From Phenylobacterium sp. (lineage in GTDB: Bacteria; Pseudomonadota; Alphaproteobacteria; Caulobacterales; Caulobacteraceae), in the NCBI RefSeq assembly GCF_025934275.1, contig NZ_JAICYI010000036.1, forward strand, positions 1-35,431: a stretch of 35,431 nucleotides of DNA. The letters are read 5' to 3'. Below are positions 6,896 to 15,052 of the stretch, one piece after another. The notes below the pieces were generated by a model. It searched no databases and was not told where the DNA came from. It saw only the letters and a program-made list of their open reading frames with translations. The translations under genes and the position numbers were made by a program. Each line of letters opens with the position of its first letter. Within the stretch, counting starts at the first letter, position 1.

Positions 6896-7793
6896 CGGCA
6901 GGGAGGGCGAGGCGCCGCGCTGGCAGGCCCTGGGGGTGCTGGTGTTCGGAGCCTGCGTCATCGGGCTCTCGCCGATCCTGGTGCGGCTGACGCAGACCGG
7001 TCCGGCGGCGGCCGGCTTCTGGCGCCTGGCGTTCGCCCTGCCCCTGCTCGCCGTCGTGGCCCGGCGGACGAGCGGCCCGCTCGGACGGCCGTCGCGCATC
7101 GCACTGGTCGCCGGGGTGATGTTCGCCCTCGATCTCGGCTTCTGGCACTACGGCATCAAGTACACCTCGGTCACCAACGCCACGGTGCTGTCGAACCTGA
7201 CGCCGGTGGTCGTCACCCTGTTCGCCTGGATCTTCCTGAAGCAGCGGCCGCGTGGGCTGTTCCTGCTGTCGGTCGCCATCGCCGTGGCCGGCGCCTGGAC
7301 GATGGCGATCGGCAAGAGCGAGGGACGCCTGCCTCTCGACCCGCCGCTCGGCGATGCGCTCTCCGCCACCACTGCGCTGTGGTACGCTCTCTACTTCCTG
7401 GCCATCGGCGAGGCGCGCAAGACCGAGGCCGCGAGCCGGCTGATGTTCTGGTCGAGCGTGGTCGGCGCGCCGCTGCTACTGGCGGCTTCGCAGCTGCTCG
7501 GCGAGGCGCCGATCCCGGCGGCCGCCGCCGGCTGGGCGGCCTGCATCGGCCTCGGCCTGATGCATGTGGCCGGGCAGGGCTCGATCGCCTGGGCGATGGG
7601 CCGGCTGCCGACCTCCACGGCATCGGTCGTCGTGCTCGTGCAGCCGGTGGTCGCCGCCTGGCTGGGATGGCTGATCTTCGCCGAAGCGATCGGTCCGCTT
7701 CAGGCGCTCGGGGCCGCCGTGGCCCTGGCCGGGGTCGTGCTCGCCCAGTGGGCGTCGCGGCCCCGGCCAGAAGCCTTGAGCGTCAATGCATGA
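6888..7793 (+). CDS. DMT-superfamily (EamA) transporter
   Basis: A 301-aa integral membrane protein with the duplicated five-helix EamA architecture. The first repeat begins ALGVLVFGACVIGLSPILVR and contains FWRLAFALPLL; the second begins around GDALSATTALWYALYFL and ends with LQALGAAVALAGVVLAQW. EamA proteins export amino acids, nucleosides or other metabolites; the substrate cannot be read from the sequence. The start is TTG 6888 with GGGAG 8-9 nt upstream, overlapping the end of gluQ-RS by 8 bp, which indicates translational coupling. It is convergent with selO. Confidence 0.85.
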   Translation: MADGREGEAPRWQALGVLVFGACVIGLSPILVRLTQTGPAAAGFWRLAFALPLLAVVARRTSGPLGRPSRIALVAGVMFALDLGFWHYGIKYTSVTNATVLSNLTPVVVTLFAWIFLKQRPRGLFLLSVAIAVAGAWTMAIGKSEGRLPLDPPLGDALSATTALWYALYFLAIGEARKTEAASRLMFWSSVVGAPLLLAASQLLGEAPIPAAAAGWAACIGLGLMHVAGQGSIAWAMGRLPTSTASVVVLVQPVVAAWLGWLIFAEAIGPLQALGAAVALAGVVLAQWASRPRPEALSVNA

Positions 7794-7876
7794 CGCCGAA
7801 TAGGTAAAGCAGCAGGATCACCGGTGTCTCCTCTCCTCAGAGCCCCGCCCGCGGGTGCCGAACTTGGGTCTGCGGA

Positions 7877-9316
7877 TCAGGTTCCGGCGAAGCTCGCCTG
7901 GGCCGGCAAGCCCCAGGCGCGGCGCGCGCGCTCGATCGCGGCGAGTTTCGCTTCGAAGGCCGACCAGTCGTCGGCCCCGGCGATGGGCGCCCACAGCGCC
8001 TCGATCTGGTCGTAGAGCAGCTCCTCCGGCTCCGGCCGCGCGAAGTATGGATCGGCGAGCCGCTCCGGACGGTCCGGGGCATATCCCGCGATCAGCTCGC
8101 GGAAGTCGGCGAAGGCCGGTTGCCGGTAGAGCTCGCCGCGCACCCCGGCCAGGGCGCGGGCCTCATCACCGCAGAACCAGTCGAAGAAGAACGGCTCCCA
8201 GCGCAGCGGCTCGGATCCGGCGGCGATGGCGCGGAAGGCGGCCTGCACGAAGCCGGCGTCGGCCTCCTCGCCGCGGGGCTTGAGCCCCAGGCGGTCGAGC
8301 ATGGCGGCGATCAGCTCGCGTCGATAGGCGGCTCCGAACCCCTGCAGCTCGGCCACGATCGGCTCGGTCGCGGTCACCAGGCTGAGGCATCCCCCCAGCT
8401 GCTGCAGGTTCCAGAACACCGCCTCGGCCTGGCGGCCGAACGAATAGAGCCCCGTCTGGTCGAAGTAGGCGGCGACGAAGTTGGGATCGTTCCTGGGCAG
8501 GAAGCGGTAGGGCCCATAGTCGAAGCTCTCGCCGGTGATGCTCATGTTGTCCGTGTTGAGCACCCCGTGAACGAAGCCTGCGGCCATCCAGCGGGCCACC
8601 AGCCGGGCCGTCCGGCGGACGACCTCGCGCAACAGCGCGGCGGGCCGGTCGTTCGCCGCCTCGAGGCTCGGGTAGTAGTTGGCGATCACGTGATCGACCA
8701 ACGTGGTGATCCGGTCTGCGCGCTCGAAGAAGGCGTGGCGCTGGAAGGTGCCGAAGCGGATATGGCTGTGCGACAGCCTGACCAGCACCGAGGCGCGCGT
8801 CGGACTGGGCTCATCGGTGCGCATCAGGGCTTCGCCCGTCTCGATCAGCGAGAATGAGCGGGAGGTGGGCGCCCCGAGGGCCTCCAGCATCGCGGTGGCC
8901 AGCACCTCGCGGACGCCGCCCTTCAGCGTCAGCCGGCCGTCGCCCTGCCGCGACCAGGGAGTCTGGCCCGATCCCTTTGTTCCCAGGTCGAGCAGGCGTC
9001 CCGTGCCGGCCTCGCGGAGCTGCGCGAACAGGAAGCCGCGGCCGTCGCCGAGCTCGGGGTTGTAAACCTGGAACTGATGGCCGTGGTAGCGTTGGGCGAG
9101 CGGCGGATCGATGTTGTCGGCGAGTGGCTCGAAGCGGCCGAAGTGCGCCGCCCACTCCTCGTCCGTCAGGGTCTCGAGGCCCACCGTCGCGGCCGCGCGG
9201 TCGTTGCGGAACCGAAGCAGGGTCTGCGGGAAGGCGGCGGCCTCGACTGCATCGGCGAACTCCGGCCCCAGCTCCGGGAACTTCGGGTCGGGGCGATAGG
9301 CGGGCGAAACCGGCAT
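7877..9316 (-). CDS. selO: Protein adenylyltransferase SelO (YdiU family)
   Basis: A 479-aa pseudokinase-fold enzyme that AMPylates protein hydroxyl groups. Family signatures are complete: RYHGHQFQVYNPELGDGRG, LDLGTKGSGQTPWSRQGDGR, LKGGVREVLATAMLEALG, SHIRFGTFQRHAF, VHGVLNTDNMSITGESFDYGPYRF (catalytic and metal Asp/Asn) and GLYSFGRQ. In E. coli SelO two cysteines (272 and 476) form a regulatory disulfide; here the matching positions read FVAAYFD and the C-terminal SFAGT, so both are Ala. ATG 9316 precedes the conserved FPELGPEF. The role is probably redox-linked protein AMPylation as in relatives, though the thiol switch seems lost. Confidence 0.92.
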   Translation of the reverse strand: MPVSPAYRPDPKFPELGPEFADAVEAAAFPQTLLRFRNDRAAATVGLETLTDEEWAAHFGRFEPLADNIDPPLAQRYHGHQFQVYNPELGDGRGFLFAQLREAGTGRLLDLGTKGSGQTPWSRQGDGRLTLKGGVREVLATAMLEALGAPTSRSFSLIETGEALMRTDEPSPTRASVLVRLSHSHIRFGTFQRHAFFERADRITTLVDHVIANYYPSLEAANDRPAALLREVVRRTARLVARWMAAGFVHGVLNTDNMSITGESFDYGPYRFLPRNDPNFVAAYFDQTGLYSFGRQAEAVFWNLQQLGGCLSLVTATEPIVAELQGFGAAYRRELIAAMLDRLGLKPRGEEADAGFVQAAFRAIAAGSEPLRWEPFFFDWFCGDEARALAGVRGELYRQPAFADFRELIAGYAPDRPERLADPYFARPEPEELLYDQIEALWAPIAGADDWSAFEAKLAAIERARRAWGLPAQASFAGT

Positions 9317-9361
9317 GGCGCGCCCACATGGCCCCTGCGCCGCCGCGAGGCAACCGCCGCT

Positions 9362-9889
9362 TCAGCCACCCAGCAGCCGCATCCCCAGCGCGCCGACGAC
9401 AACCCCGGCCGCAAGCAGCAGCAGCCAGACCAGGCCGTCCGCCAGGCCAATAGCGGACTTGCGCCGGCGGCGGCGCCCCTTGCCCAGCGCCGCCAGGTGC
9501 CGGTCGGCGAGCGCCAGCAATCGCGCGCGGAGCTTCGGCGCCTCCTCGGTGAGCAGGGGCTTCCAGGGGTGCGGAGCCGGATCCATGGCGAGCGCCAGCT
9601 TGACGGAGGCGTCCGCCGTCTCGCCGATGCGCTGGCGGATCAGCTTCTCCCAGCTCTCGTTGGGCGAGAGCGGCCGGTTGATGGCGGCGTCATAGCTCTC
9701 CAGCGCCCCGAGGACGGCTGGCTTGAGCTCCTCCTCGATCGCCTCGGTGAGCAGGAAGGCCAGTCGCCGGGTGTCCTGCGCCTGCAGGTTTTCGGTCCGC
9801 GCCTTCTCGAGAGCCAGCCGGCTCGCCAGCCGCTGCTCGCTCTGTTGGAAAACGCCGGCGAGAGTCGCCTCGAACGCGTCTCCTGGCAT
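9362..9889 (-). CDS. Unknown C-tail-anchored protein, 175 aa
   Basis: I do not recognise the family. The first ~140 residues are soluble and mostly helical with many charged residues (SEQRLASRLALEKARTENLQ, then EAIEEELKPAVLGALESYDA); next comes a basic patch GKGRRRRRKSAIG and a single terminal hydrophobic helix LVWLLLLAAGVVVGALGMRL. This arrangement predicts a cytoplasmic domain held at the inner membrane by its C-terminus. It lies 45 bp upstream of selO on the same strand and may be cotranscribed. The 195-bp stretch 9890-10084 shows nothing else. Confidence 0.7.
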   Translation of the reverse strand: MPGDAFEATLAGVFQQSEQRLASRLALEKARTENLQAQDTRRLAFLLTEAIEEELKPAVLGALESYDAAINRPLSPNESWEKLIRQRIGETADASVKLALAMDPAPHPWKPLLTEEAPKLRARLLALADRHLAALGKGRRRRRKSAIGLADGLVWLLLLAAGVVVGALGMRLLGG

Positions 9890-10084
9890 GCCGCCCCACC
9901 CCTTTCGCGCCGCGAATCACCTGCACGCCGAGCGTGTGGCTAGGGCGCTTTAGCGTCAACCGAGCGTCCGCCGCGGATGTCCGCCAGCTTTCCTGAAGGA
10001 AACCACCAAGCCCTCGCGGCGGGTCGCGAAGCTCGGGCCGACGGGCGCGGCCCACCACCTGACACGCCCGCTGCTCAGTCGCCG

Positions 10085-10885
10085 CTAGCCGATCCGCACC
10101 CCCATCGCCCCGTCGACCGGCAGGATGGCGCCGGAGATGAACTTCGCCTCGTCCGAAGCGAGGAACAGCGCGGCGTAGGCGGTGTCCCAGGCCGTGCCCA
10201 TCTTTCCGCCCAGCGGCACGCGGGCATTGCGCGCCTGGCGCACCTCGTCCTGGCTCTCGCCGCGGGCCGCAGCGATGCCGGCCACGGCCATGGGCGTGTC
10301 CATCAGGCCCGGCATGATCGCGTTGCAGCGGATCCCGTGGCGGGCGTTGGCCTGGGCGACGCTGGTGGTCAGCCGGTTCACGCCGGCCTTCGAGACCTCG
10401 TAGGCCACCTGGATGCCGCCGGCGGTGGCGGCGAGCGAGGAGATGTTGACGATCACGCCGTGCCCCTGCTCGCGCATCAGGGTCAGAGCTGCCTTGGTCA
10501 TCAGCCACATGCCCTTGAGGTTGACCGCCAAGATGCGGTCGAAAGCGGCTTCCTCGACGCGATGCGCCGGCCCGTCGCCGCCGCCAATGCCGACGTTGTT
10601 GATGAGGATGTCGAGGCTGCCCCAGCGCGCCTTGGCGGCCTCTACGACGCCATGGCAGTCCGCGGCCTTGGTGACGTCGGCCTGCAGGGCGTAGGCCGTG
10701 CCGCCCTCTTTGGCGATCATCTGGGCGGTCTCCTCCGCGCGCTCGCCAAGGCGGTCGACGCAGAGCACCTCGGCGCCCTCTCGCGCGAACAGGATCGCCA
10801 TCGCGCGTCCATTGCCGATGGTCTCGCCGGGCGTCTGGCCCGCGCCCATCACAACGGCCCGCTTGCCTTCCAGACGGCCGGGCAT
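10085..10885 (-). CDS. SDR-family NAD(P)-dependent oxidoreductase
   Basis: A 266-aa classical short-chain dehydrogenase/reductase. The nucleotide loop is an expanded version, GAGQTPGETIGNGRA, followed by EVLCVDR whose Asp suggests NAD(H) preference; LINNVGIGG is the NNAG motif; the catalytic triad is in NISS...YEVSKAG (Ser, Tyr, Lys). The C-terminus ILPVDGAMGVRIG is standard. ATG 10885 is 2 bp after the stop of the carboxymuconolactone-decarboxylase-family gene, so the two form an operon. They probably act on one degradation or detoxification route; the substrate is unknown. Confidence 0.92.
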   Translation of the reverse strand: MPGRLEGKRAVVMGAGQTPGETIGNGRAMAILFAREGAEVLCVDRLGERAEETAQMIAKEGGTAYALQADVTKAADCHGVVEAAKARWGSLDILINNVGIGGGDGPAHRVEEAAFDRILAVNLKGMWLMTKAALTLMREQGHGVIVNISSLAATAGGIQVAYEVSKAGVNRLTTSVAQANARHGIRCNAIMPGLMDTPMAVAGIAAARGESQDEVRQARNARVPLGGKMGTAWDTAYAALFLASDEAKFISGAILPVDGAMGVRIG

Positions 10886-10887
10886 GC

Positions 10888-11451
10888 TCAGAATCCCTTC
10901 AGGTCCGGATCGAGGGTCAGGCCCTCGTCGAGCTGCACGCCGAAGGTGTTCAGGAACATCGAGACCTGGGTGTACTGGCCGGCGGTGAACACCACGTCCA
11001 TGCACTGCTTTTCCGTGAAGTGCTTGGAGAGCTCCGCCCAGGTGGCGTCGCTGACGAACTGATCGGCGTGCAGCTCGTCCGAGGCGCGGATCAGGGCCGC
11101 ATCGGCCGGCCCCCAGCCGGCGTCCGCGCCCTTCTTCAGCCGGGCGATCTCGTCCTCGGTCAGCCCTTCGCGCAGGCCGATGCGGACGTGCTGGGTCCAC
11201 TCGTAGCCGGATTTGCAGAGATAGCCGGTGCGCAGGATGACGATCTCCCGTTCGCGGGCCGGCAGGTCGTTGCGCCGCGACAGCACATACCCGCCCCACT
11301 GGTTGAATCGCGTCAGCGCCTTGGGCGCATGGACCAGGGTGCGGAAGATATTCAGCACCGGGCCCGGCCGGAACGCCTCGAGCGCCTCGGTCTGCTCGGG
11401 GCCGAGCTCGGCGTCGCTCAAGGGGCGGATCCGCGGCTTGGTCAGTCTCAT
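10888..11451 (-). CDS. Carboxymuconolactone decarboxylase (CMD/AhpD-like) family protein
   Basis: A 187-aa all-helical protein of the CMD family. The core REREIVILRTGYLCKSGYEWTQHVRIGLREGLTEDEI carries the conserved E...H arrangement, but the CxxC of AhpD-type peroxidase partners is absent (only one Cys, in LCKSGYEW). It is thus closer to the 4-carboxymuconolactone decarboxylase-like branch than to AhpD. First gene of a two-gene operon with the SDR; divergent from nhaA across a 94-bp gap. Confidence 0.88.
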   Translation of the reverse strand: MRLTKPRIRPLSDAELGPEQTEALEAFRPGPVLNIFRTLVHAPKALTRFNQWGGYVLSRRNDLPAREREIVILRTGYLCKSGYEWTQHVRIGLREGLTEDEIARLKKGADAGWGPADAALIRASDELHADQFVSDATWAELSKHFTEKQCMDVVFTAGQYTQVSMFLNTFGVQLDEGLTLDPDLKGF

Positions 11452-11545
11452 GGCGTCCCTCCGGCTGTCGTCGTTTCGGCGGCCAGCATAGCGGGCCCGC
11501 GGCGGCGGCGTCGATTGTGCTCGGGGCTCGTGCTAGCCAAGCCGC

Positions 11546-12733
11546 ATGCCGAAGCGGATCACGCTCGACTTCCTGAAGACCGAAAGCGCCTCGGGCCTGA
11601 TCCTGGCGGGCGCGGCGCTGGCGGCCATCGCGGTCGCCAATTCGCCTGGGGACGGGCTTTACTTCCGCCTGCTGAGCGCGCCGTTCACGATCCAGCTCGG
11701 CGGCTTCTCCGAGACGCTTTCGGTCGGCGACTGGGTCAAGGAAGGTCTGATGGCGATCTTCTTCTTCGTCGTCGGCCTGGAGATCAAGTACGAGGTCCTG
11801 AAGGGCGAGCTCGCCAATCCCCGGCGCCTGGCGCTGCCCATCCTGGCGGCGCTCGGCGGAATGGCGGTTCCGGCTCTGGCCTACCTGGCGTTCAACCTGG
11901 GACCGGGCGGCCAACCGCTGGGCTGGCCCACGCCGATGGCCACCGACATCGCCTTCGCCATGGCGGCGCTCGCGGTCTCGGGCCCGAGGCTGCCGGCCAC
12001 GCTGCGCGTGTTCCTCCTGACGCTCGCCATCGTCGACGACCTGGGCGCGGTGACGGTGATCGGCGTGGTGTTCACCAGCCATCTGCGGGTGGTCGCGCTC
12101 GTGGGCGCCCTGGCGGCGCTTGCGCTCATGGGCTTGCTGCCCCGCTGGCGGGGCGCGCCCTATCTCTTCTACGCCGTGGGCTTCGCCCTCGTCTGGGGCT
12201 TCACCCTGAAGTCGGGCGTCTCGACCTCGGTGGCGGGCGTCGCCGCGGCGATGACGGTGCCCATCGGTCCGCGCAAGCCGGGCCGCCCCGGGGTGCTGGA
12301 GGACTTCATGGAAAGCCTGCACCCCTATGTCGCCTTCCTGATCCTGCCGCTGTTCGCCTTCTGCGCGGCTGGCTTCGATTTCGCCGCCCTGAGGCCGGGC
12401 CAGGTGTTCGGGCCGGTGACGCTCGGCGTGGCGGCGGGCCTGGTGCTCGGCAAGCCGCTGGGCGTGTTCGGGGTAACCTCGTTGCTCATCGGCCTGAAGG
12501 TCTCGCGCCGACCGACCGGCGCGAAGTGGATCGAACTCCTGGGCGTCTCGCTGCTCTGCGGCATCGGCTTCACGATGAGCCTGTTCATCGGCGAGCTCGC
12601 CTTTCCGGGCGACGGATCCGCCCAGGCGCAGGTGCGGCTCGGCGTGATCGCCGGATCGCTGCTCTCGGCGCTCGCCGGCGTGGGCGTGCTCGCCTGGTCG
12701 CAGAACCGCCGCGCCGCCCTCCCGCAACCTTGA
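11546..12733 (+). CDS. nhaA: Na+/H+ antiporter NhaA
   Basis: A 395-aa inner-membrane antiporter that exports Na+ (or Li+) in exchange for protons. Diagnostic segments: FLKTESASGLILAGAALAAI at the N-terminus, FFFVVGLEIKYEVLKGEL, TPMATDIAFAMAAL (Asp133 equivalent), FLLTLAIVDDLGAVTVI (the paired Asp163-Asp164 ion site) and GIGFTMSLFIGELAF near the end. Length matches the family. Twelve hydrophobic segments are apparent. It is divergent from the CMD gene and is followed by rpmI after 116 bp. Confidence 0.96.
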   Translation: MPKRITLDFLKTESASGLILAGAALAAIAVANSPGDGLYFRLLSAPFTIQLGGFSETLSVGDWVKEGLMAIFFFVVGLEIKYEVLKGELANPRRLALPILAALGGMAVPALAYLAFNLGPGGQPLGWPTPMATDIAFAMAALAVSGPRLPATLRVFLLTLAIVDDLGAVTVIGVVFTSHLRVVALVGALAALALMGLLPRWRGAPYLFYAVGFALVWGFTLKSGVSTSVAGVAAAMTVPIGPRKPGRPGVLEDFMESLHPYVAFLILPLFAFCAAGFDFAALRPGQVFGPVTLGVAAGLVLGKPLGVFGVTSLLIGLKVSRRPTGAKWIELLGVSLLCGIGFTMSLFIGELAFPGDGSAQAQVRLGVIAGSLLSALAGVGVLAWSQNRRAALPQP

Positions 12734-12849
12734 TTCGCAGCCCCCTTTCGCGTAAGAGCCGCCCCTCTTCGGGACCGCCTGGCCAATAGGCATGCCATGG
12801 CGGTCCAGCAACACGACCAGAAGGACGGAGCCTCGCGCTCCGGCGTGAA

Positions 12850-13050
12850 ATGCCGAAACTGAAGACCAAGTCGGGCGCCAAGAAGCGCTTCAAGATGACC
12901 GCGTCCGGCAAGCTCAAGGCCGGCGTGGCCGGCAAGCGCCACCGCCTGATCAGCCACAACGCCAAGTACATCCGTCAGAACCGCGGGACCAAGGTGATGA
13001 GCGAGGCCGACGCCAAGATCATCAAGACCTTCCTGCCCTACGGCCTCTAG
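12850..13050 (+). CDS. rpmI: 50S ribosomal protein L35
   Basis: A 66-aa very basic protein with the L35 signature [20 protein letters not shown] and a C-terminal KTFLPYGL. It is a component of the large ribosomal subunit. The ATG at 12850 has no strong Shine-Dalgarno. As is usual, rplT follows closely (19 bp); infC is not upstream here, so this is the rpmI-rplT pair alone. Nothing in 12734-12849 resembles a known leader structure by eye. Confidence 0.97.
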   Translation: MPKLKTKSGAKKRFKMTASGKLKAGVAGKRHRLISHNAKYIRQNRGTKVMSEADAKIIKTFLPYGL

Positions 13051-13069
13051 CTCGGGAGCTCTGACAGAG

Positions 13070-13426
13070 ATGGCACGCGTGAAGAGGGGCGTCGTCGCCC
13101 ACGCCAGGCACAAGAAGGTCCTGGAGCAGGCCAAGGGCTTCTACGGCCGCCGCAAGAACACCATCCGCGCCGCCAAGGCCGCGGTCGACAAGGCCGGTCA
13201 GTACGCCTACCGCGACCGCAAGGTCAGGAAGCGCAGCTTCCGTTCGCTGTGGATCCAGCGGATCAACGCCGCGGCGCGCCTGGAGGGGCTGACCTACGCC
13301 CGATTTATCCACGGCCTGGAACTGGCCGGGATCGACATGGACCGCAAGGTCCTCGCGGATATCGCGGGCAACGACCCAGCCGGTTTCAAGGCCATCGCCG
13401 ACAAGGTTCGCGCCGCGCTCGCTTGA
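13070..13426 (+). CDS. rplT: 50S ribosomal protein L20
   Basis: A 118-aa protein: the long basic N-terminal extension ([34 protein letters not shown]) and the globular part with [19 protein letters not shown] are diagnostic. L20 is essential for early assembly of the large subunit and in other bacteria represses its own operon by binding mRNA. It is transcribed with rpmI and is followed by a strong terminator (13461-13492), so pheS is normally a separate or read-through transcript. Confidence 0.97.
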   Translation: MARVKRGVVAHARHKKVLEQAKGFYGRRKNTIRAAKAAVDKAGQYAYRDRKVRKRSFRSLWIQRINAAARLEGLTYARFIHGLELAGIDMDRKVLADIAGNDPAGFKAIADKVRAALA

Positions 13427-13460
13427 GGCCTGGGTCGTTTTCGACCTACGCAGATCCAAG

Positions 13461-13492
13461 AGCCCTCCGGCCGGACCGCCGGGGGGCTTTTT
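13461..13492 (+). terminator. Rho-independent terminator after rplT
   Basis: AGCCCTCCGG (13461-13470) pairs with CCGGGGGGCT (13479-13488) with a single T-G pair and an 8-nt loop, followed by TTTTT (13488-13492). It lies 35 bp after the rplT stop and ends the ribosomal protein transcript. Confidence 0.85.
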
Positions 13493-13538
13493 GCTGGCCC
13501 CTTCACCCCGTGAAGACGCAAGGCTAGAGCACGACACG

Positions 13539-14648
13539 ATGACTGATCTGACCAAACTCGAGGCCGAACTGAGCGGCCGGATCGCGGCCGCCGAAGACCT
13601 CGCGGCGCTGGAGGCGTTGCGTGTCGCAGCCCTCGGCAAGTCCGGCTCGATCTCCGAGCTGCTCAAGAGCCTCGGCCGCATGACCCCGGATGAGCGCCGC
13701 GAGCGGGGCCCGCAGATCAACGGCCTGCGCGACCGCATCGCCGCCGCCGTCGCCGAGAAGAAGGCCGCCCTGGACGCCGCCGAGCTGGACGTCAGGCTGG
13801 CGAGCGAGCACGTCGACCTGACGCTGCCCGCGCCGCCTGAGCGCCGCGGGCGGGTGCATCCCACGATGCAGGTGCTCGACGAGATGATCGCCATCTTCGG
13901 CGAGATGGGATTCTCGCTAGCCGAGGGGCCGGACATCGAGGACGACTTTCACAATTTCACCGCCCTCAACTTCCCGCCCAAGCACCCGGCGCGGGACATG
14001 CACGACACCTTCTGGCTGGCGCCCGACGAGCGAGGCGAGCGCAAGCTTTTGCGGACCCACACCAGCCCCGTCCAGGTGCGGGTGATGCAGCGCACGAACG
14101 AGGGCGTCCCGGCCTGGGTCGCCAACGGCCAGGCGCCGCCCATCCGGGTCATCGTTCCGGGGCGCGTCTACCGCTCCGACTCCGACGCCACGCACACGCC
14201 GATGTTCCACCAGATGGAAGGCCTGGTGATCGACCGCGCCATCCACATGGGCCACCTCAAGTGGACTCTGGAGACCTTCACCCGGCGGTTCTTCGAGACC
14301 GAGCGGGTGGTGACCCGCTTCCGCCCGCACCACTTCCCGTTCACCGAGCCATCCTGCGAGATGGACGTGAAGTGCGACCGCTCGGGGGGCGCCATCAAGA
14401 TCGGCGAGGGCTCCGACTGGCTGGAGATCCTGGGCGGCGGGATGGTGCATCCGAACGTGCTCAGGAACTGCGGTCTGGACCCCGAGACGTGGCAGGGCTT
14501 CGCCTTCGGCCTCGGGATCGACCGGCTGGGCGCGCTGAAGTACGGCATGCCCGACCTGCGCGACATGTTCGCCAGCGACGTGCGCTGGCTCGAGCATTAC
14601 GGCTTCTCGGCTTTCGCGACGCCAAACCCGGCGACGGGGCTCTCCTGA
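13539..14648 (+). CDS. pheS: Phenylalanyl-tRNA synthetase alpha chain
   Basis: A 369-aa class II synthetase catalytic subunit. The N-terminal coiled-coil arm (about residues 1-90) is followed by [19 protein letters not shown] (motif 1 region), [41 protein letters not shown] (motif 2) and [20 protein letters not shown] (motif 3). It charges tRNA-Phe as an (alpha-beta)2 tetramer with PheT. ATG 13539 is the natural start; an upstream extension overlaps the terminator. The TGA stop shares one base with the ATG of the ASCH gene (TGATG), indicating translational coupling. Confidence 0.97.
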   Translation: MTDLTKLEAELSGRIAAAEDLAALEALRVAALGKSGSISELLKSLGRMTPDERRERGPQINGLRDRIAAAVAEKKAALDAAELDVRLASEHVDLTLPAPPERRGRVHPTMQVLDEMIAIFGEMGFSLAEGPDIEDDFHNFTALNFPPKHPARDMHDTFWLAPDERGERKLLRTHTSPVQVRVMQRTNEGVPAWVANGQAPPIRVIVPGRVYRSDSDATHTPMFHQMEGLVIDRAIHMGHLKWTLETFTRRFFETERVVTRFRPHHFPFTEPSCEMDVKCDRSGGAIKIGEGSDWLEILGGGMVHPNVLRNCGLDPETWQGFAFGLGIDRLGALKYGMPDLRDMFASDVRWLEHYGFSAFATPNPATGLS

Positions 14649-15052
14649 TGGACGTCGCCGCAGGCTGGGAGAGGCTCGAGAGTTTCGCGTTCGGCGACGG
14701 CCCCGAGATGGCCGACGAGCTCGTGGGCTATGTGCTCAAGGGCCTGAAGACCGCCACCTGCTGGTCCGTTCGCGACGGCCAGCAGACGGAGGTCGGCAAA
14801 CGCATGGTCGCCAAGGACGGCGCGGGCCGTCCGCGCGCGGTTATCGAGACAATCTCGCTGGAGCAGAAGCGCTTCGACGAGGTCGGACTCGAATTCGCGC
14901 TCGCCGAGGGCGAAGGCTTCGAGACGCTGGACGACTGGCGGGCCGACCACCGCGCCTATTTCAGCCGTAACGGCGGCTTCGCCCCGGACATGCTGCTCTG
15001 GTGCGAACGGTTCCGGGTGATCGAGGTCATCGGCGAAGGAGCCGCGCGATGA
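14648..15052 (+). CDS. ASCH-domain protein inserted between pheS and pheT
   Basis: A 134-aa protein matching the ASCH fold (a PUA-like RNA-binding beta-barrel): [88 protein letters not shown] and a final [11 protein letters not shown]. The GLKTATC box is characteristic. It overlaps pheS by 1 bp and pheT by 4 bp (ATGA), so all three should be made in fixed proportion. ASCH proteins have been implicated in RNA or modified-nucleoside binding and, in E. coli YqfB, in acetylcytidine hydrolysis; the placement hints at a link to tRNA or translation. Confidence 0.88.
   Translation: MDVAAGWERLESFAFGDGPEMADELVGYVLKGLKTATCWSVRDGQQTEVGKRMVAKDGAGRPRAVIETISLEQKRFDEVGLEFALAEGEGFETLDDWRADHRAYFSRNGGFAPDMLLWCERFRVIEVIGEGAAR

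Noticed and set aside
7783..7821. A 12-codon minus-strand frame (GTG, MILLLYLFGVMH) with a good ribosome site after selO
   Set aside because: Too short, overlapping the end of the EamA gene, with no promoter or relatives recognised. It could be a real micro-peptide but cannot be supported here.
10085..12814. A 909-codon open frame on the minus strand
   Set aside because: Only its last part (10085-10885) is a real gene, the SDR. The rest is high-GC antisense reading over the CMD-family and nhaA genes.
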